This document shows, in pieces, positions 36,939-45,906 of a stretch of DNA of 64,000 nt. The notes beneath the pieces were generated by a model. The model was given only the letters and a program-made list of their open reading frames with translations. It did not search any database and was not told the DNA's origin. Source of the DNA: Streptomyces ficellus (GTDB taxonomy: Bacteria > Actinomycetota > Actinomycetes > Streptomycetales > Streptomycetaceae); NCBI RefSeq assembly GCF_009739905.1, contig NZ_CP034279.1:1426001-1490000 (forward strand), given 5' to 3'. A program made the position numbers and the translations under genes. Numbering within the stretch: position 1 is the first letter of the stretch; every line of letters starts with the position of its first letter.

Positions 36939-38246
36939 TCACCGCTGGTAGCGCGCCAGCACCAGGTTCCCGTCGTCGACCAGACGTTCCTCCAGCTCGG
37001 CGGCGTCGATGGCGCCGCTGTAGTACTCCTGGTAGGCGGGGGCGGCGACCTTGTCCTTCCACTCGGGGTAGCCGCGCACCGACTGCGCGGGCGCGGGACG
37101 GAGATGGCCGGCCAGCGCGGTGCCGGTCGCCCAGCCGTCCTCCGCCGTGCGCAGCGACGGGTCCTTCAGCGCCTGTGCGCCGGTCGGCAGCATCCAGTCG
37201 CCGCGTGCCAGGCGCACCATGTTGGCGGGGCGGAGGAGGAAGTCGATGAACCGCGCGGCCTCCTTCTTGTACGGGCTGTCCTCGGCGATCGACAGCGTCT
37301 GCGGGCTCACGCCCTGCGCGGGGCCGTCCGCGCCCGCGGGCGCGGGCAGCACGATCCACTCGAACCCCTCGGGGGCCTGCTGGACGATCTGCTGGCGGTA
37401 GGAGAACCCGAGCGGGACCATCGCGTACGTGCCGCCGAAGAATCCGGGGAGGGTGTCCGAGCCGCCCATGCCGAGCGTGCTGCGCGACGCGCTGCGGTCG
37501 GTGTTGATCTGGGCGTGGACGGTCCCGGGCACGACCGCGTCGGCCTCGGTGAACCGGACGGCGACCTTGCCGTCGTCGCCCCGGTGGAAGAGCCGCCCGC
37601 CCGCCGACAGGCCGAGGTTGAGGGAGACGGAGACCGGTTCCTTCAGCGGCCAGGCGACGGCGTACCTCCCCTCCCCCATCGTCACCGTCACCTCGCGGGC
37701 GACCTGCCGGAACTCCGCCCAGGTCCAGGGCTTGACGGGCGTGGGGAGGCGGACGCCCGAGGCCTCGAGGATCTTCTTGTTGGCCATGATGACGCGCGGC
37801 TCCTGGAGGAACGGCACGCCGTACACCCCGTCGCCGAAGGTGGTGGTCTCCCAACTCGTGCGCGGGATGTCGGCCTTGAGCCGGCCGGACAGCAGGGGGC
37901 GCAGGTCCGCGAGGTAGCCGCCGTGGGCGAAGTCCGCGAGGTCGTCGGAGGCGTCGTGGATGATGTCCGGCGCCTCACCGCCCTCGAAGGAGGTGAGGAG
38001 CTGGTCGTGGACGCTGTCCCAGCTGCCCTGCTCGTAGTCGACGCGGACGTCGGGGTGGGCCGCGTTCCACTCCGCGACCAGCTCCTTGTTGGCGTCGACG
38101 GACTCCTTCTGCCAGGCCAGCGACTGGAACCGGAGCACGATCCGGCCCTCCGCGTCCCGCCCGCCTCCGTCGCCGCCCGACGAGCAGCCGGCCGGCAGCA
38201 GGGCGAGGACGGCGGCCATGACGGCGACGGCCAGGCGGCGCGTCAT
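36939..38246 (-). CDS. Sugar ABC transporter substrate-binding lipoprotein
   Basis: A 435-residue solute-binding protein of the family-1 (MalE-like) type. The signal peptide ends with the lipobox LLPAGC. Typical fold segments include WNAAHPDVRVDYEQGSWD, APDIIHDASDDL and GVYGVPFLQEPRVIMANKK. The ATGA overlap with the upstream permease fixes the start. With two permeases it forms an importer; no ATPase is encoded here, so it probably uses a shared MsiK-type ATPase as in other Streptomyces sugar systems. Confidence 0.9.
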   Translation of the reverse strand: MTRRLAVAVMAAVLALLPAGCSSGGDGGGRDAEGRIVLRFQSLAWQKESVDANKELVAEWNAAHPDVRVDYEQGSWDSVHDQLLTSFEGGEAPDIIHDASDDLADFAHGGYLADLRPLLSGRLKADIPRTSWETTTFGDGVYGVPFLQEPRVIMANKKILEASGVRLPTPVKPWTWAEFRQVAREVTVTMGEGRYAVAWPLKEPVSVSLNLGLSAGGRLFHRGDDGKVAVRFTEADAVVPGTVHAQINTDRSASRSTLGMGGSDTLPGFFGGTYAMVPLGFSYRQQIVQQAPEGFEWIVLPAPAGADGPAQGVSPQTLSIAEDSPYKKEAARFIDFLLRPANMVRLARGDWMLPTGAQALKDPSLRTAEDGWATGTALAGHLRPAPAQSVRGYPEWKDKVAAPAYQEYYSGAIDAAELEERLVDDGNLVLARYQR

Positions 38247-39085
38247 GACTTCACCGCCCCGGCCAGCATGCCGCCGGTGATCCGCTTCTGGATGAGCGCG
38301 AAGACCACGAGTGAGGGGAGCGTCGCGAGGAACGCGGCGGCGGCGAGCGGGCCGAGGTCGGCGACGCCCTCCGCGCCCAGGAAGTGGGTGAGGACGACCG
38401 GCAAGGTCTGTTTCTCCGGGGTCTTGAGCAGGACGAGCGCGAAGAAGAACTCGTTCCACGCGGTGATGAACGCGAAGAGCGCGGTGGCGACGATGCCGGG
38501 TGCGAGCAGCGGCGCGGTGACGGAGCAGAGCGTGCGCAGCCGGCCCGCCCCGTCGACGGCCGCGGCCTCCTCCAGCTCGGCCGGGACGGCCCGGACGTAA
38601 CCGGTCAGCATCCACACCGCGAACGGCAGGGACCAGGTGACGTAGACCAGGACCAGTCCGGTGAGCGTGTTGATCAGGTGCAGGTTCTTCAGCACCAGGA
38701 AGAGCGGGATGATCACCAGGACGAAGGGGAACGCCTGGCTGACGACGACCCAGCCGGTGGCGGCGGCGGAGAGCCGGCCGCGCCGGCGGGCCATCACATA
38801 GGCCATCGGGGTCGCGACGGTCACGGCGATCAGGGCGGCGCCGAGCGCCGCGACCAGGCTGTTGGCGGCCGCCTGGAGGAGCGGCTGCTCGTCGAAGGCC
38901 TGCCGGAAGTTGGCGAGGGTGGGGTCCTCGGGGATCCAGGTGGGGTGCAGGGACCCGAGTTCCCGGGCCGGTTTGAAGGCCGTGGAGACCAGCCACAGGA
39001 ACGGCAGGGCGAGGAAGGCCAGGTACGCGAGGAGCGCGAGGTACTGGCCGGCCCGGGCGGGGCCCCGGGTGCGGGCGCCGGTCAT
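38243..39085 (-). CDS. Carbohydrate ABC permease (MalG type)
   Basis: A 280-residue membrane protein with six helices and the EAA loop (AELEEAAAVDGAGRLRTL) characteristic of sugar importers. It overlaps the first permease upstream (ATGA) and the lipoprotein downstream (ATGA). Confidence 0.9.
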   Translation of the reverse strand: MTGARTRGPARAGQYLALLAYLAFLALPFLWLVSTAFKPARELGSLHPTWIPEDPTLANFRQAFDEQPLLQAAANSLVAALGAALIAVTVATPMAYVMARRRGRLSAAATGWVVVSQAFPFVLVIIPLFLVLKNLHLINTLTGLVLVYVTWSLPFAVWMLTGYVRAVPAELEEAAAVDGAGRLRTLCSVTAPLLAPGIVATALFAFITAWNEFFFALVLLKTPEKQTLPVVLTHFLGAEGVADLGPLAAAAFLATLPSLVVFALIQKRITGGMLAGAVKS

Positions 39086-40020
39086 TCGTCCCCCTTCAGC
39101 CGGCTCACCAGATGGACGGCGAGGAGTACGGAGACGACGGCGACCAGCACGCAGCCCATGGCCGCCGCGTAGCCGAACTGTCCGTACCGGAAGGCCTCCT
39201 CGTAGGCGAAGAGCATCGGCAGGCGGGTGCGGCCGCCGGGTCCGCCGCCGGTGAGCACGTACACCAGGGCGAAGGCGTTGAGGTTCCAGATGAGGTTGAG
39301 CGCCGTGATGGCGAGGGCGACGGGCTTGAGGGTGGGCCAGGTGACGGTCTGGAAGCGGCGCCACGCGCCGGCGCCGTCGAGGGCGGCCGCCTCGTGGAGC
39401 TCCCGCGGGGTGTTCTGCAGCCCGGCGAGGAGGGCCACGGTGGTCTGGGGCATGCCGGCCCAGATGCCGACGAGGATCACGGCGGGCAGCGCGGTCGCGA
39501 GGGAGGTGAGCCAGTCCCGTCCGTCGCCGAGGCCGAGGTCTCGGAGGGTCTCGTTGAGGATGCCGGCGTCGGGGTTGTAGACGAGCCGCCACATGATGCC
39601 GACGACCACCTCGGGCATCGCCCAGGGGATGATCGCCAGGGCCCGGGCGAGCCAGCGGAGGCGGAGTTTCTGGTTGAGCAGCAGGGCGAGGCCGAGGGCC
39701 AGCAGGAACTGCGGGACGGTGACGCCGACCGCCCAGAGGAGGCCGATCCGGAACGACTCCCAGAACAGGGTGTCGTGCAGCAGGTCCTGGAAGTTCAGGG
39801 TGCCCACCCACTGGGTGGCCCGGGTGCGCCCGGACTGGGCGTCGGTGAAGGCGAGGGCGATGCCGTAGAGCAGCGGGCCGACGCTGAGCAGGAGGATGGG
39901 GATCAGGGCGGGCAGGACGAGGAACCAGGCCCCGTGGTCCACCGGACGGCCCGGCGGCCGGTGCGGCGGACGTCCGGCTCCCTGGCCGGTCCTCCGCTTC
40001 GTGGCGGTCACCGATGTCAC
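39082..40020 (-). CDS. Carbohydrate ABC permease (MalF type)
   Basis: A 312-residue permease with about six helices and the EAA loop (PRELHEAAALDGAGAWRRF). It is the first gene of the three-gene sugar transporter operon and is divergent from an APH-like gene. The transported sugar cannot be told; no glycosidase is adjacent. Confidence 0.9.
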   Translation of the reverse strand: MTSVTATKRRTGQGAGRPPHRPPGRPVDHGAWFLVLPALIPILLLSVGPLLYGIALAFTDAQSGRTRATQWVGTLNFQDLLHDTLFWESFRIGLLWAVGVTVPQFLLALGLALLLNQKLRLRWLARALAIIPWAMPEVVVGIMWRLVYNPDAGILNETLRDLGLGDGRDWLTSLATALPAVILVGIWAGMPQTTVALLAGLQNTPRELHEAAALDGAGAWRRFQTVTWPTLKPVALAITALNLIWNLNAFALVYVLTGGGPGGRTRLPMLFAYEEAFRYGQFGYAAAMGCVLVAVVSVLLAVHLVSRLKGDE

Positions 40021-40148
40021 GGGCAGTCCCCCTCGGGCGGTCGGGCCGGCCGGCCGTCATCGTCCTGACGGGCCGCCGGTTCGTCAAGGCAACGTGCGCG
40101 GATGCGAGACTTTGCCCGGTCGGCACGGGCACGGGAGGGACGGACGCG

Positions 40149-41006
40149 ATGGACGAGGTACGGGCGCGGGAGGTCCTGAGCGCCGCCGGGCTGGACGGCG
40201 CGGGCGGCGCGGTGCTCCTGGCGCTGGGTGAGAACGCCGTCTTCGCCGCCGGCGACCTGGTGGTGAAGGTGGGCCGGGACGCCGGGCTGCTGGAGCGGGC
40301 CGAGCGGGAGGTCGCCGTGGCCTCCTGGCTGGCGGAGGCCGGGGTGCCCGCCGTACGGGCCGCGGAGCCGAAGCCGCGGCTGGTGGAGGGCCACCCGGTG
40401 ACGGTCTGGCACCGCCTGCCCGACGCCGTCCGCCCGCCGGAGCCCCGGGACCTCGCCCCGCTGCTGCGCCGCGTCCACGCCCTCCCGGAGCCGCCCTTCC
40501 CGCTGCCGCCCCGCGAACTGCTGGGCGGGGTGGAGCGGTGGCTGCGGCTCGCGGGCGACGCGATCGACCCGGCGGACGCGGCGTTCCTGCGCGAGCGGCG
40601 TGACGGGTTCGCCGGGGCGGCGGCCGCGCTCGTCCCGCACCTGCCGCGCGGCCCGATCCACGGGGACGCGCTGCCGCGCAACGTGCACGTCGGCCCGGAC
40701 GGCCCGGTCCTGGTGGACCTGGAGACGTTCTCGGTGGACCTGCGCGAGCACGACCTGGTGGTCCTCGCGCTGGCCCGGGACCGCTACGGCCTCGACCCGG
40801 CCGCCCACGACGCGTTCACCGAGGCGTACGGCTGGGACGTGCGCGAGTGGGACGGCTGCGGGGTGCTCCGGGGCGCCCGGGAGACCGCGAGCTGCGCCTG
40901 GGTGGCCCAGCACGCGCCGTCGAACCCGAAGGCGCTCGCCGAGTTCCGCCGCCGGGTCGCCTCGCTGCGGGAAGGGGACGCGGAGGTCCGCTGGTACCCG
41001 TTCTGA
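40149..41006 (+). CDS. Aminoglycoside phosphotransferase-fold kinase
   Basis: A 285-residue APH-family protein. The catalytic loop is PIHGDALPRNVHV and the metal-binding motif VLVDLETFSVDL, where the usual IDF/IDW is LVDLE. A lysine in VVKVGRD fits the ATP site. Such proteins in Streptomyces phosphorylate antibiotics, choline-like compounds or unknown metabolites. The ATG at 40149 is preferred over upstream in-frame starts. Confidence 0.82.
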   Translation: MDEVRAREVLSAAGLDGAGGAVLLALGENAVFAAGDLVVKVGRDAGLLERAEREVAVASWLAEAGVPAVRAAEPKPRLVEGHPVTVWHRLPDAVRPPEPRDLAPLLRRVHALPEPPFPLPPRELLGGVERWLRLAGDAIDPADAAFLRERRDGFAGAAAALVPHLPRGPIHGDALPRNVHVGPDGPVLVDLETFSVDLREHDLVVLALARDRYGLDPAAHDAFTEAYGWDVREWDGCGVLRGARETASCAWVAQHAPSNPKALAEFRRRVASLREGDAEVRWYPF

Positions 41007-41095
41007 CATCGGCGAACTCCGGTCCCGGGCGGGAGGCTTGACGTGCGGGTGGCCCTCCTCGGGTGACCGGGGAGGCGGGGAGCCGCCCCGCGGAC

Positions 41096-41827
41096 TCAGC
41101 CGGCCGCGGTCGGCGCCGGGGCGAGTGCGCGCAGCGGCCAGGACGGGTCTATGACGGCGTCCGGGGTGCCCTTGCGGCGCAGGAAGCGCTGGAAGTCGGC
41201 CGCCCAGCGGGCGTACCACACCACCTGGCGCCGGTGCAGCTCCTCGGGGGTGAGCGCCGCGACGGCGGCGTGCCGCTCGGCTATCGCGCAGGCGACGAGG
41301 ACGGCCGCCAGCGCGTCGGCCGCCGCCTGGTGGGCGCCGTCGAGCACCACGCCGTACTCGGCGCAGACCGCCTCCAGGTTCCGCTTCCCCCGGCGGTACT
41401 GGTCGACGGCGCGGTCGATGGTGTACGGGTCGACGACCGGTCCTGTCGGCGCGCCGCCCAGACGTTCGCCGAGGTCCGGCAGGCCGTGCCGGCGCAACTC
41501 GGCGCTGAGCAGGGTCAGGTCGAAGGCCGCGTTGTACGCCACGACCGGGACGCCGCGTGTCCAGTACCCGACGAGGGTGTCGGCGAGCTCGTCGGCGACC
41601 TCGCGGACCGGGCGGCCCTCCGCCACGGCCCGTTCGTTGCTGATGCCGTGGATGGCGGAGGCCTGGGCGGGGATCCTGATGCCCGGATCGGCCAGCCAGT
41701 CGCGGCGTACCACCGCCTCCCCGCCCCGCACCTCCACGACGGCGGCCGTCACGATGCGCGCCTCGAGCGGCTCCGTGCCGGTCGTCTCCAGATCGAAGCC
41801 GACGAGCGTCTCCCCGTGCCAGCCCAT
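41096..41827 (-). CDS. DnaQ-like 3'-5' exonuclease
   Basis: A 243-residue DEDDh-type exonuclease. ExoI is GFDLETTGTEP, ExoII is VAYNAAFDLTLL, and ExoIII is GAHQAAADALA, supplying the Asp, Glu and His metal ligands. It resembles the proofreading epsilon subunit but stands alone. It may act in DNA repair or RNA turnover. Confidence 0.9.
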   Translation of the reverse strand: MGWHGETLVGFDLETTGTEPLEARIVTAAVVEVRGGEAVVRRDWLADPGIRIPAQASAIHGISNERAVAEGRPVREVADELADTLVGYWTRGVPVVAYNAAFDLTLLSAELRRHGLPDLGERLGGAPTGPVVDPYTIDRAVDQYRRGKRNLEAVCAEYGVVLDGAHQAAADALAAVLVACAIAERHAAVAALTPEELHRRQVVWYARWAADFQRFLRRKGTPDAVIDPSWPLRALAPAPTAAG

Positions 41828-41932
41828 GCTGCTCCTCCTCGCGATGCTGTGGTGCGCCCCCCAGTCGGTGCACTCCCCCTGTGGGTTTTCACCTTCGCAC
41901 GCACCACTGACAACGCCGCTCGGACGCGGCTC

Positions 41933-43174
41933 TCACGAGACCGGACGGGAGTCGGCCCAGACCGACTCGAACTCCTCGCGGTAGGTCGCGAACAGGCCGT
42001 GGTCGCTCTCCGCCCCAGAGGTGACGACCGGTCGCCTGCCGCCGCGCAGCACCAGCACCGGTGCCTCCATGCCCCGGGCCCGGCGGAGGTAGGACTGGAC
42101 GACTCCCACCCCGTCCGCGCCGTCGCCGTCGACGAGGTACGCGGTGAAGCGCGGCGTCTCGTCGAAGACCTGGATCTGGAAGGCCCCCGGGTCCCGCAGC
42201 CTGGAGCGCACGCGCCGCATGTGGAGGATGTTCATCTCCACCGAGCGGCTGAGTTCGCCCTTTTTGATCCCGAGTTCCCTTTCGCGTCGTTTGACGGAAC
42301 TGCTCGCCGGGTTGAGGAACAGCAGGCGTATCCGGCAGCCGGACTCGGCGAGCCGCACCAGCCGCCGCCCGGAGAAGTTCTGCACGAGGAGGTTCAGGCC
42401 TATGCCGATCGCGTCGAGCCGGCGCGCCCCGCCGAAGAGGTCCTCGGCGGGCAGCTGCCGCTGGAGCCGCACCCGGTCGGGGTGGACGGAGACGACGTCG
42501 GCGTACCGGTCCCCGACGAGGTCCTCGACCGCGTCGACCGGCAGCCGGTGCGCGGACGGTACGCCCGCTCCGCCGCCCAGGATCTCCAGCAGCCGCGCGG
42601 AGGCCCGCTCGGACTGGTCGAGCACGGTGCGCGACAGGGCCCGGTTGCGGGAGACCACGTTCCGGGTGACCTCCAGCTCGTCCAGGGCGAGCTCCACCTC
42701 GCGCCGGTCGTCGAAGTAGGGCTCGAAGCAGGGCCAGTGCTGGATCATCAGCTCGCGCAGCTGGGGCAGCGTGAGGAAGCTGAGAACGTTGTCGTCCGCC
42801 GGGTCCAGGAGATAGCCCTTGCGGCGGGACACCTCGCGCACGGCGACGGCCCGCTGCACCCACTCCTGCCCGGCCGGCCCGGCCGCGGCCACCACCCAGT
42901 CGTCGCCGTGGACCGGTTCGTACACGGGCCGCAGGACGGCGGCCACCACGGCACGCAGCCGCTGTTCGACCAGATTCAGCCAGATATAGGCCCGTCCGGC
43001 GCGCTGGGCGCGGGTCCGCACCTCGCTCCAGGCCTCCGCACCCCAGTCCAGTTCCGCACCGATCTCCATCGGCCGGGCGAGTGAGACCGCGCCGGGCGGG
43101 ACATCAGCGGGGTCAGTGGAGTCCCCCTCATGACCTGAGTCACCTGGGGGCAGCTCCAGCCCTCCCGAGCTCAC
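41933..43174 (-). CDS. SAV2148 family HEPN-domain protein
   Basis: A 413-residue protein resembling the SAV2148 family of Streptomyces. The segment RAYIWLNLVEQRLRAVV and the following positions match family members, and VEMNILHMRRVRSRLRDPG occurs near the C-terminus. The family is annotated with a HEPN domain, whose relatives include RNA-cleaving toxins; no canonical RxxxxH motif stands out here. I use the GTG at 43174, where family similarity begins; an ATG at 43285 is possible. Function is unknown. Confidence 0.83.
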   Translation of the reverse strand: MSSGGLELPPGDSGHEGDSTDPADVPPGAVSLARPMEIGAELDWGAEAWSEVRTRAQRAGRAYIWLNLVEQRLRAVVAAVLRPVYEPVHGDDWVVAAAGPAGQEWVQRAVAVREVSRRKGYLLDPADDNVLSFLTLPQLRELMIQHWPCFEPYFDDRREVELALDELEVTRNVVSRNRALSRTVLDQSERASARLLEILGGGAGVPSAHRLPVDAVEDLVGDRYADVVSVHPDRVRLQRQLPAEDLFGGARRLDAIGIGLNLLVQNFSGRRLVRLAESGCRIRLLFLNPASSSVKRRERELGIKKGELSRSVEMNILHMRRVRSRLRDPGAFQIQVFDETPRFTAYLVDGDGADGVGVVQSYLRRARGMEAPVLVLRGGRRPVVTSGAESDHGLFATYREEFESVWADSRPVS

Positions 43175-43656
43175 CCGCGCACCGCCTTCTGCTCCTGGAC
43201 GCCCGTCTCCAACGATCAAGGAAGGGTACTCCGGGACCGGGAGGCGGTGCAGCCCGATCCCCCAGGCTCCTTCGCCAACGGCCATGATTCTTCCGCCCGT
43301 TCCCCGGGCCGGCGCGGTCCCGAGTGAGCGGATTCACCATGGTCCGCCCGCCGGGCCGCCCGGCCCGCGCCGGCGGCGGCGCTCCGTCCACCGGCACGGC
43401 GCCCCCATGGCGGCCGGGGGCGACGGCGGGGAACGCGAGGTTGACCCGGGCAACCGGGCGGTCCCCGCCGGCGACCCGCGCGGTGTGCTGATCGGACGAA
43501 TCAGACCCGGAGGGCGATTTCCGGCCAGTGTGCCCGTCGCACCCCCCGGTCACCCGGTAGGACCGGCCGAAGTCCTAGGACGCGGCACCACTTTCGGGGA
43601 GGATTCTGGCTCAAGTGACCCCCATCAGCCGGATCAGAAGTGGAAGAGTCTTATCT
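43175..43656. promoter_or_regulatory. Divergent region between the SAV2148 and glgX-type genes
   Basis: About 480 bp with no credible gene between divergent starts (shorter if the HEPN gene begins at 43285). A loose inverted repeat CTGATC/GAATCAG at about 43486-43502 is the only symmetric element I see. Confidence 0.4.
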
Positions 43657-45780
43657 ATGCAGGTCTGGCCGGGACAGGCGTATCCGCTCGGCGCCACGTA
43701 CGACGGCGCCGGGACTAACTTCGCGGTCTTCTCGGAGGCCGCCGACCGAATCGAGCTGTGTCTGCTCCACGACGACGGCTCGGAGACCGCGGTGGAGCTG
43801 CGCGAGTCCGACGCGTTCGTACGGCACGCGTACCTGCCCGGCGTGATGCCGGGCCAGCGGTACGGGTTCCGGGTCCACGGGCCGTACGCGCCGGAGCAGG
43901 GACAGCGCTGCAACTCCGCGAAACTGCTGCTCGATCCGTACGCGCGGGCGGTCGCCGGCGCCATCGACTGGGGCGAGGCGGTGTACGGCTACCACTTCGG
44001 CAAGCCGGACTCCCGCAACGACCTGGACTCGGCGCCGCACACGATGACGTCCGTCGTCGTCAACCCGTACTTCGACTGGGGCGACGACCGTCCGCCGCGT
44101 ACCGACTACCACCGGACGGTGATCTACGAAGCCCATGTGAAGGGCCTGACGATGCTCCATCCGGCCCTGCCGGAGGAGCTGCGCGGGACGTACGCGGGGC
44201 TCGCCCACCCGGCCGTGATCGAGCACCTGACCGAGCTGGGGGTCACGGCGCTGGAACTGATGCCGGTGCACCAGTTCGTCAACGACCACCGGCTGGCGGA
44301 CGCGGGGCTGGCCAACTACTGGGGCTACAACACCATCGGGTTCTTCGCCCCGCACAACACTTACGCCTCCTGGGGCGACCGCGGCCAGCAGGTGCTGGAG
44401 TTCAAGTCGGCGGTGCGCGCCCTGCACCAGGCGGGCATCGAGGTCATCCTGGACGTGGTCTACAACCACACGGCCGAGGGCAACCACCTGGGCCCGACGC
44501 TCTCCTTCCGGGGCCTGGACAACCCGTCGTACTACCGGCTGGTCGAGGACAACCCCCGGTACTACATGGACACCACGGGCACCGGGAACTCGCTGCTCAT
44601 GCGCTCGCCGCACGTGCTCCAGCTGATCATGGACTCGCTGCGGTACTGGGTGACGGAGATGCACGTCGACGGTTTCCGCTTCGACCTGGCGGCGACCCTG
44701 GCGCGCCAGTTCCACGAGGTGGACCGGCTGTCGTCGTTCTTCGACCTCGTGCAGCAGGACCCGGTGGTGAGCCAGGTGAAGCTGATCGCCGAGCCCTGGG
44801 ACGTCGGCGAGGGCGGGTACCAGGTGGGCAACTTCCCGCCGCTGTGGACCGAGTGGAACGGCAAGTACCGCGACACGGTGCGGGACCTGTGGCGGGGCGA
44901 GCCGCGCACGCTGGCGGAGTTCGCGTCCCGCCTGACCGGCTCCTCGGACCTCTACCAGGACGACGGGCGCCGCCCGCTCGCCTCGGTCAACTTCGTCACC
45001 TGCCACGACGGCTTCACCATGCGCGACCTCGTCTCGTACAACGACAAGCACAACGAGGCCAACGGCGAGGGCAACCGGGACGGCGAGAGCCACAACCGCT
45101 CCTGGAACTGCGGCGCCGAGGGCGAGACCGAGGACGAGGGGATCGAGGAGCTGCGGCTGCGCCAGATGCGCAACTTCATCGCCACGCTGATGCTGTCGCA
45201 GGGCGTGCCGATGCTGAGCCACGGCGACGAGTTCGGGCGGACCCAGGGCGGCAACAACAACGCGTACTGCCAGGACAACGAGATCGCCTGGGTGCACTGG
45301 CCGGAGGAGGACTCCGAGACGGCAAGGGCGCTGCTGGAGTTCACCCGTTCGATGGTGTGGCTGCGGCGCGACCACCCGGTCTTCCGGCGGCGGCGCTTCT
45401 TCCACGGGCGTCCGGTGGAGGGGACGCACGACGAACTGTCGGACATCAACTGGTTCACCCCCGAGGGTGACGAGATGACCGCGCGCGACTGGCAGGCGGC
45501 CCACGCCAAGGCCCTGTCGGTGTTCCTGAACGGCAGCGCGATCTCCGAACCGGGACCGCGCGGGGAGCGGATCGGGGACGACTCGTTCCTGCTGATGTTC
45601 AACGCGAGCGCCGAGGACCTGGACTTCGTGGTGCCGGTCAACCACGGCCGCCAGTGGCAGGTGGTCGTGGACACCGCCCAGCCCGGGGGCGTCGAGCCGG
45701 GACAGGGCGCCAAGGTGGCCGCCGGCGACCGCCTCACCCTGATCGGCCGCAGCCTGACGGTGCTCCGGCGCCCCGCCTGA
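43657..45780 (+). CDS. glgX: Glycogen debranching enzyme (GlgX/TreX)
   Basis: A 707-residue GH13 isoamylase-type debranching enzyme. An N-terminal CBM48-like domain precedes the barrel. The catalytic residues are the Asp in VDGFRFDLAATL, the Glu in KLIAEPWDVG and the Asp in VTCHDGFTMRD. It cuts alpha-1,6 branches, releasing linear maltodextrins. The treY and treZ genes downstream indicate a TreX role, preparing substrate for trehalose synthesis. The ATG at 43657 is the start that fits the family. Confidence 0.92.
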   Translation: MQVWPGQAYPLGATYDGAGTNFAVFSEAADRIELCLLHDDGSETAVELRESDAFVRHAYLPGVMPGQRYGFRVHGPYAPEQGQRCNSAKLLLDPYARAVAGAIDWGEAVYGYHFGKPDSRNDLDSAPHTMTSVVVNPYFDWGDDRPPRTDYHRTVIYEAHVKGLTMLHPALPEELRGTYAGLAHPAVIEHLTELGVTALELMPVHQFVNDHRLADAGLANYWGYNTIGFFAPHNTYASWGDRGQQVLEFKSAVRALHQAGIEVILDVVYNHTAEGNHLGPTLSFRGLDNPSYYRLVEDNPRYYMDTTGTGNSLLMRSPHVLQLIMDSLRYWVTEMHVDGFRFDLAATLARQFHEVDRLSSFFDLVQQDPVVSQVKLIAEPWDVGEGGYQVGNFPPLWTEWNGKYRDTVRDLWRGEPRTLAEFASRLTGSSDLYQDDGRRPLASVNFVTCHDGFTMRDLVSYNDKHNEANGEGNRDGESHNRSWNCGAEGETEDEGIEELRLRQMRNFIATLMLSQGVPMLSHGDEFGRTQGGNNNAYCQDNEIAWVHWPEEDSETARALLEFTRSMVWLRRDHPVFRRRRFFHGRPVEGTHDELSDINWFTPEGDEMTARDWQAAHAKALSVFLNGSAISEPGPRGERIGDDSFLLMFNASAEDLDFVVPVNHGRQWQVVVDTAQPGGVEPGQGAKVAAGDRLTLIGRSLTVLRRPA

Positions 45781-45785
45781 CCGCC

Positions 45786-45836
45786 CGGACGGGTGTACGC
45801 GTGCGCCCGGACAGGTGTACGCGTACACCCGGACGG
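45786..45836. repeat. Tandem 22-bp palindromic repeats between glgX and treY
   Basis: Two adjacent 22-bp units (45786-45807 and 45808-45829) plus the first bases of a third share CGGAC, one base, then GGTGTACGCGT. In the second copy GGTGTACGCGTACACC (45814-45829) is a perfect 16-bp palindrome; the first differs at two positions. The 22-bp period is two helical turns, as for tandem operator binding. They lie about 75-120 bp before the treY start. Confidence 0.72.
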
Positions 45837-45906
45837 AACGTGGCGTCGGGCGTAAATCGCATCACCCGATGACACATAGGCCGCCCAAGCGGGTACGTAC
45901 GTTCGC

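Noticed and set aside
41849..41907. Hairpin GTGGTGCG/CGCACCAC between exonuclease and HEPN genes
   Set aside because: The loop is 43 bases and the stem only 8 bp; not convincing as a terminator.
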